A stretch of 64,000 bases of DNA. Origin: Streptomyces sp. MMG1533 (GTDB lineage: Bacteria > Actinomycetota > Actinomycetes > Streptomycetales > Streptomycetaceae). The notes beneath the pieces were generated by a model that was not told where the DNA came from, did no database searches, and was given only the letters and a program-made list of their open reading frames with translations. How positions within the stretch are numbered: position 1 is the first letter of the stretch; the number at the start of each line of letters is the position of its first letter. Location: the NCBI RefSeq assembly GCF_001279775.1, contig NZ_LGDG01000226.1:1-64000 (forward strand), in the 5' to 3' direction. The translations under genes and the position numbers were made by a program. Of the stretch, positions 8,480 through 17,442 are shown one piece after another.

Positions 8480-10459
8480 GTGGGAACGAGGCGCGACGAG
8501 GGCGACACGGACAAGCCCGAGGTCTCCGAGTCGGAGCAGCTGCTCTTCGGCGGCCCGTTGCGCTACGACATGGGCTGGAACTCGCACGCGGACGCCTTCC
8601 TGGAGCTGAACTTCCGGGCCATGCTCACCCGCCTCCCGTCCCTGCTGACGGCCAGCTTCCGGCTCGCCTGGCAGGCCGACCGACGGGCCGCCCGGACCGT
8701 GGTGGCCGCCGAGGTGGGCCGGGGCCTGGCGCAGGCGGTGAGTCTGCTCGCGGTCAACAGCGTGCTGGGCCGGCTGATCGGCGGCGGCACCCTGGAGGAC
8801 CGGCTGCGCGGCGCCGTGCCCGCCCTGGTCGTGATGGCCGCCGTGATGCTGGTCGGGGCGCTGCTGCGGGCCGCGTCGACGTACGCCACCGGGCGCCTGG
8901 AGCCCAAGGTGGAGCGGGTGGCGACCGAGCGGTATCTGGAGCGGGCGGCGACCGTGGAGCTGTCCGCGATCGAGGACCACGCCTTCCACAAGCTGCTGGA
9001 CACCGCGCAGTACGGCGCCACGTCCGCCCGGCGGATGATCTCGTACGCCACGCGCGTGGTGAACGCGATGATCTCGCTGATCGCGGCGGCGAGCGTACTG
9101 ACCGTGCTGCACCCGGCGCTGCTGCCGCTGCTGGTGACCATGACCCTGCCGAGCGCCTGGAGCGCGCTGACCAACGCGCGGCGCCGATACGAGTCCTTCC
9201 ACACCTGGGTGCAGCACGCGCGCGCGGGACGACTGCTCGGCGCCCTGCTGATCGAACCCGAGGCGGCTCCCGAGATCCGCGTGCACGGTGTGGGCCCGTT
9301 CCTGCTCCGCCATTTCCGCGAGATGTCCGAGACGGCGGAGGCGGAGCAGGCCCGCCTGGCCCGGCTGGCGGCCCGTACGGGCCTGATCGCGGCCGCCTGG
9401 ACGGGCCTCGCGACGGCGGCGACGTACGCGACGCTGGGCGGGCTGCTGCTGGCGGGCGCGATGGCACTGTCGGTCGCGGGGACGGCCGTGATCGCCATCC
9501 GCACCGGCTCGCAGAGTCTCGCCACACTGGTCGTGGAGATGAACGCCCTGCACGAGGAGGCGCTGTTCGTCGGCGACCTCCAGCGGCTCTACGTGGAGGC
9601 GGCCGAGCGGGCGATCCCGGTGGGCGGAGCGGCCCTGCCGGACGATCCGCGCGAGATCAGATTCGAGAACGTCACCTTCACCTATCCGGGGGACGCGGCC
9701 CGCCCCGCCCTCGACGACGTGACGCTCACCGTCCCGCTCGGCAGGATCGTCGCGCTGGTCGGCGAGAACGGCTCCGGCAAGACCACGCTGGTGAAGCTGC
9801 TGGCCGGGCTGTACGCCCCCGACCGGGGCCGGATCCTGTGGGACGACGTGGACGCGGCGGGCGCGGACCGGCATCTGCTCGCGGAGCGCGTCGCGATGGT
9901 GGCCCAGGACTTCAAGCGATGGCCGTTCACGGCCCGCGTCAACGTGGCGGTCGGCCGCTCCTCTTCGCCGCTCACCGACGAACGCGTGGCCGGGGCGGTC
10001 GGGGAGGCCGGGGCCGAGGACGTGCTGGCGGACCTGCCGCGCGGCCTGGACACCCTGCTGGCCCGCAACTTCAGCGGGGGGCACGAGCTGTCGGGCGGTC
10101 AGTGGCAGCGGCTGGGGATCGCCCGGGCCGCGTACCGGCGCGGCCGCATCCTGATCGTGGACGAGCCGACGGCGGCCCTGGACGCCCGGGCCGAGCTGGA
10201 GGTGTTCGAGAAGATCCGTGCCCTGGCCGGCACCGGGCAGACGGTCATCCTCATCACCCACCGGCTGGCGTCCGTACGCCACGCGGACCTGGTGCACGTC
10301 CTGGACCAGGGGCGCCTTGTGGAGTCCGGCACGCCCGACGAGCTGCTGGCGACGGGCGGGGTCTATGCGGAGCTGTACTCGCTCCAGGCGGAGCAGTTCA
10401 CGGCGAAGGTGCCCGCTTCCCGCAAGACGGCGAAGGTGCCCGCCCCGAAGGCGGGCTGA
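8480..10459 (+). CDS. ABC exporter, fused permease and ATPase
   Basis: This 659-residue half-transporter has an N-terminal six-helix region (about residues 60-360) and a nucleotide-binding domain from about 390. The latter has Walker A GENGSGKTT near 430, signature LSGGQ near 536 and Walker B ILIVDEPTA near 557. The cargo cannot be told from sequence; such actinobacterial half-transporters often export peptides or lipids. The start is a GTG with GGGAGG upstream. No partner half-transporter or peptide precursor is adjacent, so it probably acts as a homodimer. Confidence 0.92.
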   Translation: MGTRRDEGDTDKPEVSESEQLLFGGPLRYDMGWNSHADAFLELNFRAMLTRLPSLLTASFRLAWQADRRAARTVVAAEVGRGLAQAVSLLAVNSVLGRLIGGGTLEDRLRGAVPALVVMAAVMLVGALLRAASTYATGRLEPKVERVATERYLERAATVELSAIEDHAFHKLLDTAQYGATSARRMISYATRVVNAMISLIAAASVLTVLHPALLPLLVTMTLPSAWSALTNARRRYESFHTWVQHARAGRLLGALLIEPEAAPEIRVHGVGPFLLRHFREMSETAEAEQARLARLAARTGLIAAAWTGLATAATYATLGGLLLAGAMALSVAGTAVIAIRTGSQSLATLVVEMNALHEEALFVGDLQRLYVEAAERAIPVGGAALPDDPREIRFENVTFTYPGDAARPALDDVTLTVPLGRIVALVGENGSGKTTLVKLLAGLYAPDRGRILWDDVDAAGADRHLLAERVAMVAQDFKRWPFTARVNVAVGRSSSPLTDERVAGAVGEAGAEDVLADLPRGLDTLLARNFSGGHELSGGQWQRLGIARAAYRRGRILIVDEPTAALDARAELEVFEKIRALAGTGQTVILITHRLASVRHADLVHVLDQGRLVESGTPDELLATGGVYAELYSLQAEQFTAKVPASRKTAKVPAPKAG

Positions 10460-10461
10460 CC

Positions 10462-10650
10462 TCACGCGACAGCGTCGACCGCCGCCTCCCCGCTACGCAC
10501 GATCACCAGGAACGTGTCCGTCGCGAGGTCCATCACGACCTCCGCGGGCATGCCTTCAAGTCGTCGCGCCTGCGCGAACTCCTCCGCCGGCCACGAGCCT
10601 CGCGGCCCACCTGCGGGAAAGCGTTCGAGCACGGTTCGCCCGTTCACCAC
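10462..10650 (-). CDS. Small unknown protein
   Basis: About 62 residues, beginning VVNGRTVLERFPAGG and containing SWPAEEFAQARRLEG and VVMDLATDTFLVIV. The frame stays open upstream, but the only good start signal is a GGAGG about seven bases ahead of the double GTG at 10650/10647. No known domain. Its stop is only a few bases from the convergent ABC transporter stop. A 34-codon reading frame upstream ends in a TGA that overlaps the GTG at 10647. Confidence 0.55.
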   Translation of the reverse strand: MVNGRTVLERFPAGGPRGSWPAEEFAQARRLEGMPAEVVMDLATDTFLVIVRSGEAAVDAVA

Positions 10651-10748
10651 CCTGCACCTCCAGAAAGCGTCGTACTTGTAGGAGTTAACGCCTTCCGGGG
10701 GCCTGACGCCTCGCTCAGTTGCGGGACTGAGACGTAGTTGACACGCAT
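10644..10748 (-). CDS. Possible 34-residue leader peptide
   Basis: An ATG at 10748 opens a 34-codon frame (MRVNYVSVPQLSEASGPRK...) whose TGA overlaps the start of the next small gene as GTGA. That arrangement suggests translational coupling or a leader peptide. There is no good ribosome binding site, so this could be chance; comparison of synonymous changes in relatives would decide. Confidence 0.35.
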   Translation of the reverse strand: MRVNYVSVPQLSEASGPRKALTPTSTTLSGGAGW

Positions 10749-10804
10749 TCAGCGCGCAGCGTGAGGAAGTGGTTACCGAACGGTCATTTTCACTACTGTT
10801 CGTG

Positions 10805-11494
10805 TCATTCCTCGTACTCATCGTGATATCGGACGCGCTCGCTGCCCGCGGGCGCCCCGAGAGACGACGCGCGCCCCTTGGGTTCCTCCCACTCCTCCTG
10901 TCGTCCCAGCGCGGTGAGGTCCAGCAGGCTGGTGGTCGAGCCGAGCCCGTCGAGACCGCGTTCGTACGTCGAGTAGGTGTGGAAGACCCTCCCCCGGTCC
11001 CGCAGGAAGCAGCTGACGCCCGGCCGCTCGACCAGCTCCCCCGCATGTTTCAGGGTCACCTCGAAGTCGTAATTGAAATCGCTCGCGTACGACGAGTACC
11101 AGGGCACCGTCCACCCCATCCGCGCCTTGAACGGCAGGATCTTCGTGTACGGCGCTCTCGACACGGCGACGAACGTCGTGCCGCGTGCGTTCAGATGCGC
11201 GAGGTGCCCGATCTGGTCCAGGAAGCCCGAGCAGCTGCGGCAGCCGGCGTCCCACTCGGGCGCGAACATGAAGTGGTGGACGACGAGTTGGCCGCGTCCC
11301 TCGAAGAGGTCGAGCAGCGTGGCCTTGCCGTCGCCGCCCTCGAAGACGTACTCCGTGTCGATCTCGACCATCGGCAGTCCGCGCCGTTCGGCGTTGAGCG
11401 CGTCCCGCGCGCGCGTGAGGACCTTCTCCTTCAGCAGTAACTCCGCACGCGCCGCGCGCCACTCGGCACGCGGGACGATCTCCGGAAGCGACAT
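10805..11494 (-). CDS. DUF899 thioredoxin-like protein
   Basis: A 229-residue cytoplasmic protein matching DUF899 (PF05988), a thioredoxin-fold family. Typical blocks are the N-terminal WRAARAELLLKEK, then HHFMFAPEWDAGCRSCSGF, where CRSC takes the thioredoxin CxxC place, and VPWYSSYASDFNYDF. Members are predicted redox proteins of unknown substrate. It is full length and starts at an ATG preceded by AGGAGG. It is probably a separate transcript from the amidohydrolase upstream, because 91 bp with an inverted repeat separate them. Confidence 0.88.
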   Translation of the reverse strand: MSLPEIVPRAEWRAARAELLLKEKVLTRARDALNAERRGLPMVEIDTEYVFEGGDGKATLLDLFEGRGQLVVHHFMFAPEWDAGCRSCSGFLDQIGHLAHLNARGTTFVAVSRAPYTKILPFKARMGWTVPWYSSYASDFNYDFEVTLKHAGELVERPGVSCFLRDRGRVFHTYSTYERGLDGLGSTTSLLDLTALGRQEEWEEPKGRASSLGAPAGSERVRYHDEYEE

Positions 11495-11516
11495 GGCTCC
11501 TCCTGGGCAACGGTCC

Positions 11517-11549
11517 GTTCCGAGTGGTGACCGACGGGAGGGTCGGAAC
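11517..11549. terminator. Inverted repeat between amidohydrolase and DUF899 genes
   Basis: gttccga and tcggaac form a 7-bp stem with a long loop in the gap after the amidohydrolase stop. It could be a weak terminator or an operator for the DUF899 gene. Confidence 0.25.
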
Positions 11550-11585
11550 TCATCGCCGCCCCGGGGATTTTCCTTCCGGTCCTGC

Positions 11586-12965
11586 TCAGGTGTCGTAGTC
11601 CTGGATCCGCTTGCCGTGGCTCCGGTCGACCAGTGCGGGCAGCCGCTCCCCCAGCTCCGACACCACCGCGGGGACGTCGATCGTCAGCAGCTCGCGGTCG
11701 CGCATGAGGATCCGGCCGTCGACGATGGTCGTGCAGACGTCGGAGGAGCGGGCGCTGTGCACGAGGGTCGCGGCGAGGTCGTGGACGGGCTGGGTGTGCG
11801 GGCCGGTGAGGTCGACGAGGACGAGGTCGGCCCGCCGTCCGGGCGCGACGGTGCCGACGGCCTCGCCGAGCCCGACGGCCCGGGCGCTCTGCAGCGTGGC
11901 GTGGTGCAGGGCCTGACGGGACGTCAGCCAACGCGGGTCGCCCGTCGTGGACTTCTGGATCAGGGCGGTGAGCGCCATCGACTCCCACACGTCGAGGGAG
12001 TTGTTGGAGGCGGCGCCGTCGGTGGCGAGTCCGACGGGGATGCCGATGCCGTGCAGGGCGCGCACCGGTGTGGTGGTGGGCCAGGCGAACTTGAGATATC
12101 CGCGGGGTGCGGTGGCGACGGCCGTACGGCCCGTGGCGCCTTCCAGGACGGGCAGGTCGCGCTCGACGATGCCGCTGCCGTGCGCGAGCAGGACGTCCGT
12201 GTCGAGGATCCCGGTGCGCCCCAGGACCTCGATCGGGGTGACGCCGTGCCGGGCGAGGCTGGTGTCGGTCTGGTCGCGGTTCTCGGCGGCGTGGATGTGC
12301 ACGGGGAGGCCGTACTCGCGGGCGAGTTCGGCGGTGGCGGCGAGGTCGGCGTCGTCCACGGTGTAGGGGGCGTGCGGGGCGAGAGCGGTGGTGATGCGGC
12401 CGTCGGCGGCACCCCGGTGTCGTAGGGCGAACTCCAGGGACTTCTCCCGCCCCTGGGGACCCTGCGAGGAGAAGTACGCCTCGCCGAGATGGGCCCGCAT
12501 CCCGCACTCGGCGACGACCGAGGCGACCGCGTCCATGGTGAAGTAGTGGTCCGCGAAGCAGGTGACCCCGCCGCGGATCATCTCGGCGCAGGCGAGCCAG
12601 GCCCCCAACTCCACGTCTCTGCCGGTGAGATTGGACTCCACGGGCCAGACCACGTCGTTGAACCACTCCTCGGTGGGAAGGTCCTCGGCGAGGCCGCGCA
12701 GGGCGACCATGGGCGCGTGGGTGTGACAGTTGATCAGCCCGGGCAGGGCGACCTGGCCACGCGCGTCGATGCGCTCGGCGGCGGCGCGGTCCCGGACGGC
12801 GGCGGCGGTCGTGACGGCCTCGACGACGCCGTCCCGTACGACGATCGCGGCGTCCTCCTCGAAACCGATCCGCTCCTGCTCGTCGTGCACGAGGACGGTG
12901 CAGCCGGTGATGACGAGATCGGCGGGTTCGCCAAGGGCGGTGTGCTCGGCGGGAGAGTCACTCAT
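11586..12965 (-). CDS. Amidohydrolase, MTA/SAH-deaminase-like (TRZ/ATZ family)
   Basis: A 459-residue metal-dependent amidohydrolase. The metal ligands of the fold are visible: NCHTHAPMVALRGLAEDLP near residue 72, a His in VHIHAAENRDQT near 220, and ATDGAASNNSLD near 300 with the catalytic Asp. The HxH block followed by RGLAEDLP and a tryptophan fits deaminases acting on 5'-methylthioadenosine, S-adenosylhomocysteine or related nucleosides, but cytosine- and oxoguanine-type deaminases share the fold. I start at the ATG at 12965, where the family N-terminus begins. It is divergent from the EEP-family gene. Confidence 0.85.
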   Translation of the reverse strand: MSDSPAEHTALGEPADLVITGCTVLVHDEQERIGFEEDAAIVVRDGVVEAVTTAAAVRDRAAAERIDARGQVALPGLINCHTHAPMVALRGLAEDLPTEEWFNDVVWPVESNLTGRDVELGAWLACAEMIRGGVTCFADHYFTMDAVASVVAECGMRAHLGEAYFSSQGPQGREKSLEFALRHRGAADGRITTALAPHAPYTVDDADLAATAELAREYGLPVHIHAAENRDQTDTSLARHGVTPIEVLGRTGILDTDVLLAHGSGIVERDLPVLEGATGRTAVATAPRGYLKFAWPTTTPVRALHGIGIPVGLATDGAASNNSLDVWESMALTALIQKSTTGDPRWLTSRQALHHATLQSARAVGLGEAVGTVAPGRRADLVLVDLTGPHTQPVHDLAATLVHSARSSDVCTTIVDGRILMRDRELLTIDVPAVVSELGERLPALVDRSHGKRIQDYDT

Positions 12966-13104
12966 TGCGCCAACGTACGACGGCGTACTCGCCCCGCGTG
13001 AGCCGAACCGCGCATCCCGTCGGGGCACTGTCCCAGGGCGCCCCTGGCGGGCACCCTGACGTCACCACCACCCGCCGCCCGACGGCTTCTGGAAGGGGCC
13101 CGGC

Positions 13105-14073
13105 ATGCTCCTCGGCACCTGGAACCTGGAGAACCTCTACCGTCCCGGCGGGCCGTTCGGTCCCAAGGACAAGGCGGCGTACGAGACGAAGCTCGCCGCG
13201 CTGGCCGCCGTGATCATGGAGCTGGACCCGGCGCTGCTGGGCCTGCAGGAGGTCGGCGAGCCCGAGGCGCTGCGGGACCTGGCCGGGATGCTGGACGGCG
13301 AGTGGCATCTCGCGCTCTCCCGGCGCCCGGACAGCCGGGGCATCCGGGTCGGCTTCATCGGCCGTACGCCGTTCGAGGTGCTGTCCGACACGAGCGCGTT
13401 CCCGGCGAAGCTGCGGCCCGTGCAGGCGGACGACGAGGGCGTGTCGGTGACGGAGGCGGGCCGCGGCTTCCTGGCGGTGGAGGCGGCGACCGGGGACGGG
13501 CCGCTGCGGGTGGCGGTCGCCCATCTCAAGTCGAAGCTGCTGTCGTATCCCGGCGGGCGGTTCCAGCCGCGTGACGAGGGCGAGCGGGCACGGTACGGCG
13601 CGTACGCCCTGTACCGGCGGGCGGCCGAGGCGGCGACGCTGCGCGCGCTGGCCGACGAGTTGCTCTCCGGTGAAGGGCGCGAGCGGGACGTGGCCGTCCT
13701 CGGCGACCTGAACGACGAGGTGCAGGCGGCCACCACCCAGATGCTGCTCGGCCCGCCCGGATCCGAGATCGGCACGCCCGGCTACGAGGTGGCCGACAAG
13801 GGCGACGCGACCCGCCTGTGGAACGTGGCCCCCCTCATCCCCGCCGAGCAGCGCCACTCCCGCATCAACTCCGGGCGCCGCGAGCTCATCGACCACATCC
13901 TGGTCAGCCACCGTCTGGTCCACCGCGTGACGGACGCGGGGACGGGCCTCCCCGGTGACGGCACGCTGCGACTGCCGTCGGTGGGTCCGGATCCGGCGGA
14001 GCGGCGGGGCGCCCCGGGTTCGGATCATGCGCCGGTGTGGGTGCGGGTGGGGATGGGGGCGCGGGTGGAGTAG
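13105..14073 (+). CDS. Endonuclease/exonuclease/phosphatase (EEP) family protein
   Basis: A 322-residue protein of the EEP fold, which cleaves phosphodiesters or phosphomonoesters with Mg2+. Visible motifs are GTWNLENLY at residues 4-12, LLGLQEVGEP (the metal-binding Glu) near 50, VAVLGDLNDE near 197, and the C-terminal PGSDHAPVWV near 310. No signal peptide is evident, so it probably acts inside the cell. The substrate is unknown. It converges on the FUSC gene with only 27 bp between stops. Confidence 0.88.
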   Translation: MLLGTWNLENLYRPGGPFGPKDKAAYETKLAALAAVIMELDPALLGLQEVGEPEALRDLAGMLDGEWHLALSRRPDSRGIRVGFIGRTPFEVLSDTSAFPAKLRPVQADDEGVSVTEAGRGFLAVEAATGDGPLRVAVAHLKSKLLSYPGGRFQPRDEGERARYGAYALYRRAAEAATLRALADELLSGEGRERDVAVLGDLNDEVQAATTQMLLGPPGSEIGTPGYEVADKGDATRLWNVAPLIPAEQRHSRINSGRRELIDHILVSHRLVHRVTDAGTGLPGDGTLRLPSVGPDPAERRGAPGSDHAPVWVRVGMGARVE

Positions 14074-14100
14074 CAGCCGCTGCAGCGGACGGACCGCCTG

Positions 14101-16062
14101 TCACACGGCGAGCGGAATGTCCGGCGACCGCAGCCCCAACCGCTCCCGGTGTCCGGCGAGTTCGTCGAGCAGGGCGACCAGGCGCTCGGCGTGCTCGGGC
14201 GTGAGCCGCCCGGTGTCGTCGAGGTACACGGCGCAGGCGGTGGTCGTGTCGACGAGCCGTTCGAGGGTGTCCGCGGCCTCGTCCGCGCCCTCGGCGTGCC
14301 GGGCGAGCGCGGGGAGTTCGGCGGCGGCGAGGGAGATGGCCGTACGGGCGTCGGCGAGCGTGCGGTAGGCCTCGCGGCGGAGGGTCCAGCGGCGGGCACG
14401 GGCGTCGGTGGTGCGGGCGGTGTCGGCCCGGGCGAACTTGGTCAGGGCCGTGTTGGTGCGGGCGGCCTTGGTGAGGGCGCGAGCCTGGGCGTTGCCCGCA
14501 AGGTGCGCGTCGGACTCGCACAGGACGTGCGCCAGGTACGCGTGCGCCGCGGCCCCCGCCCGCGCGAGCCGCGCACGTACCCCGCCGGCCCGCTGGCCCG
14601 GCATCGGCAGGTGACCCACGATCAGCACGATCGCGCAGGCCAGCAGGGTCTCGCCGATCCGCCCGGCGGACGCCTGCGGCTCGCCGCCCACCATCACGAG
14701 CGACAGCACGAGCACGGTGACGACGGCGGTCTGCGCGGCGAAGTGCCGTGTGGCGACGGGAATCAGGGCGCCGCTGAGGGCGACCAGCGCGATGAGTCCT
14801 TCCGGCCGGGGCAGCACCGCGGCGAACCCGGCGAAGACGAGGGCCCCCAGCACGGTCCCGGCCGCACGGCACAGCACACGGGAGACGAGCGGCCCGAGGT
14901 CGGGCTTGACGAGGAAGACGGTGGTGGCGGGCAGCCAGTACCAGTGCGGGTGATCGCCGTACCAGCGGGCGTGGTGCAGCGCCTGCGCCACGCCGACGCT
15001 GGTCCCGAAGCAGAGCGCGACCCGCAGCCCGTACTCCCGGCCGCCGGCCCCGAAGGCGGTGCGCAGCACGTCCCCGACCCCACGCCGACGCGTGTGCAGG
15101 TCACTCCCCTTGCCCCGGTCGAAGGCCTCGGCGGCGTGCAGGAGGGCGTCGTCGAGCGCGCGCAGCCCCGGCGCCGAGCGGGAGGGCGCGGGCAGCGGCC
15201 CGGTGTGCGTGTTGTCCCGTACGGCGGCGGCGAGGCGCCGGGGCCCTTCGGAGGCCCGCCCGGGCACGGCCTCCCCGGTCCAGGCCAGCGCGGTCGCGGC
15301 CTCGGCGAGCGGCAGCGCGGCGGCGTACTGCGCGTGCAGCCGCCGCTCGGTCGCGGAGCTGGCGTACCGCCGCAGCCGGGGCCCGGCGAGGGCGTCCTGC
15401 GCGTGATCGAGCGCCGCGGTCAGCCCGGCCCGCCGCGCCCCGGCATCCGCCGTGCCCACCGCGTCGAGAAGCCCGGCCACGGCGTCGTACACGGCGGCGA
15501 CGGCCTCCCGCTCCCCGTCGAACCGGAAGTCCCCGGCGAGCGCGCCGGGCGTGGGGAGAACGAGCCGCAGCCCGAGCAGCCACCCGGCCCCCGCGAGGTA
15601 CGCGAGCGCCCGCAGCCAACCCTCCTCGGGCACCGGCATCCCGGCCCCGATGGCGGAGGCCACGAGCAACTGCGTCCCGGCCGCGGAGGCGACGGGCCCT
15701 ATGGCACTGACGCTGCCGGCGACCAGCCCGACGAGCGTGAGGAGCACGGTCAGCGCCACAGCCCCGACCTGCTCCCCGGCATACGTCCCCGCGAGCAGCC
15801 CCGCGGCCCCCGCGAGCGCGGGCATCCCGAGCCGCTTCACCGAGGTCCGCCGGCTGCCGGGCCGGTCGTTGATCCCGGCCAGCATGGCGGCGATGGCCGC
15901 GACCACCCCGAGAGACGCCCGACCGCCGACAACGGCCGCGAGCAGCAGCGGCCCGGAGGCCAGCGCACCCCGCACCACCGCGTTCCAGGGCACGGGTCCC
16001 CGCTGCGCACGAAGGGCGTGGGCGAGCCAGGGCGGAAGGGGCAGTGCGGCGGGGCGGGACAC
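14101..16062 (-). CDS. FUSC-family aromatic acid exporter-like membrane protein
   Basis: A 653-residue integral membrane protein with two blocks of hydrophobic helices, about residues 30-170 and 340-480, separated and followed by soluble helical regions. This is the repeated-half layout of the FUSC family, relatives of AaeB and YccS, which are thought to export aromatic acids or similar compounds. The YGDHPHWYWLPATTVFLVKPD segment opens the second membrane block. The start is GTG with GGAG just upstream. It forms the left border of the island. Confidence 0.88.
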   Translation of the reverse strand: MSRPAALPLPPWLAHALRAQRGPVPWNAVVRGALASGPLLLAAVVGGRASLGVVAAIAAMLAGINDRPGSRRTSVKRLGMPALAGAAGLLAGTYAGEQVGAVALTVLLTLVGLVAGSVSAIGPVASAAGTQLLVASAIGAGMPVPEEGWLRALAYLAGAGWLLGLRLVLPTPGALAGDFRFDGEREAVAAVYDAVAGLLDAVGTADAGARRAGLTAALDHAQDALAGPRLRRYASSATERRLHAQYAAALPLAEAATALAWTGEAVPGRASEGPRRLAAAVRDNTHTGPLPAPSRSAPGLRALDDALLHAAEAFDRGKGSDLHTRRRGVGDVLRTAFGAGGREYGLRVALCFGTSVGVAQALHHARWYGDHPHWYWLPATTVFLVKPDLGPLVSRVLCRAAGTVLGALVFAGFAAVLPRPEGLIALVALSGALIPVATRHFAAQTAVVTVLVLSLVMVGGEPQASAGRIGETLLACAIVLIVGHLPMPGQRAGGVRARLARAGAAAHAYLAHVLCESDAHLAGNAQARALTKAARTNTALTKFARADTARTTDARARRWTLRREAYRTLADARTAISLAAAELPALARHAEGADEAADTLERLVDTTTACAVYLDDTGRLTPEHAERLVALLDELAGHRERLGLRSPDIPLAV

Positions 16063-16270
16063 GGGGCTCCTGTCGTCTGGGCGAGGCGGGGGTGTGCCTT
16101 CGGGCGACGGTGGCCGGGCTGTGGACTGTGGTGTCCACGGTAAATCGCGTTGTTGGAGGAGATGGGACCGTCGTATTTCGGGGATGTGACGATCGGCCGG
16201 AGACGCGGTTTCTTTATGTACTCAATTCCCGTCAGGCTGGGCGCCACATGCCGCGGAGCCGAACGCTCGG
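16063..16270. other. Island left boundary, non-coding
   Basis: This 208-bp gap separates the FUSC start from the stop of the broken Beta-family gene. Base composition falls below that of the neighbouring core genes. A 49-codon plus-strand frame starts at an ATG near 16161 after ggaggag, but it runs into the Beta gene and has no recognisable content. I find no tRNA, att-like duplication or integrase here. Confidence 0.4.
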
Positions 16271-17352
16271 TCAGCCACTCGGCTCACGCAGCTGGCCCGC
16301 CACGAAGGTGATGTGCTGGACGTGCCCCTTCTCTACCCACACTTCGGGATTCCCCGGGCTGACAGGCATGTCCGGATCAGCCTGGTCCTGGAGCCAGAGC
16401 TCACCCGCACTGGACCCCCTGCGGAATTCGGGGTCGCCGACGATACGTGCCGCGAGTTGCTGCATCCGGCTCTCTTCCCCGCTTCCCCATAGCCTTCCCT
16501 TGCCGACCAGGAAGTTCTCGGCCGTCGTGTAGCGAGGCTTCTCGTAGATTCTGGGCCACCGCGTAGGCGGCGCGTCACCACTCAACGGGTGGATGGTCGA
16601 GTAGTCCCCGTACACGACACGGCTGTCGCCTCCGAGACGGTGACGCACTTCTCGCCACACCTCCCACTCCGCACGCGGCACCACCGTCAGGTCGTGATCC
16701 TTGAGCTGCTTGGCGCCCCACGGGAAGGAACCACCGAGCAGCACCACGGTGCGCCATGCGGCGAGCGTGCCGATTTCTCGCCAGGCACGGAGGGCGCGTG
16801 CCACTCCCTCATCGGCACTGCCGACCTCGTACAAGTCCAGGAGAAGGTCCAGTTCCTCATGGTCACCGCCCACCCGGACAAGCATGCGTCGGCACTGGTC
16901 ACGCAAATCGTCTCCCCCTCCGGGAACGCGAACGCCTAGACCGTTGCCCCACTCCCGGGCGGCCTCGGCCGCGGCACCCTGCTGCATCGGGTCGCGCTCA
17001 GGGCCGGTGACCGGCCGCAGCTCGCACCCGAGGAGCCCTGAGCAGATCTCTCGCCAGACATGCTCCACGACGAGTTCCAGCGCGTCCTCCGCATTCCGGG
17101 CGTCGACCCAACCAGGGTGGAGTCCGTGCTTGGTGCGGATGTCTCCCGCGGTTTTCGCCAGGTACCGGGCCAACAGCACCGCGTCGTCCGGTACGGCATC
17201 TCCCCCGCCGTCCGTCGACTCCTTCCGTTCGACGCGCGGCGGAATCGTCCACAACGCTGAACCCGCTGCTTCTCGCGTATGTCCGCCCGCTGAAGCGCGT
17301 TGTATGCAGCTCGCTTCGCGGGCAGCCCCGGCACGTACAAAGGTGTCGCCAT
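16271..17352 (-). pseudogene. Beta-family protein (PF14350-like), frameshifted
   Basis: The 5' end, from the ATG at 17352, reads MATPLYVPGLPAKRAAYNAL, a typical Beta_protein N-terminus. The remainder, beginning LWTIPPRVE, is in another frame and runs to 16271 with the late conserved VVYGDYSTIHP and RYTTAENFLVGKGR. The switch falls at about 17245-17275. So the gene is about 360 codons long with one frameshift, from mutation or assembly error. The family occurs in phages and bacterial defence or mobile regions; its activity is not established. Confidence 0.72.
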
Positions 17353-17442
17353 ACCCACCCCCGGTGTCCGTTTCCTGACGAAACGGTGACAACAGGAGGG
17401 CATACGCGAAAGAACACCTATTCGGTCACGACCGGTTTACGT

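Noticed and set aside
16161..16310. 49-codon plus-strand frame starting after ggaggag
   Set aside because: Good ribosome binding site, but the protein has no recognisable content and runs into the Beta-family gene on the other strand.
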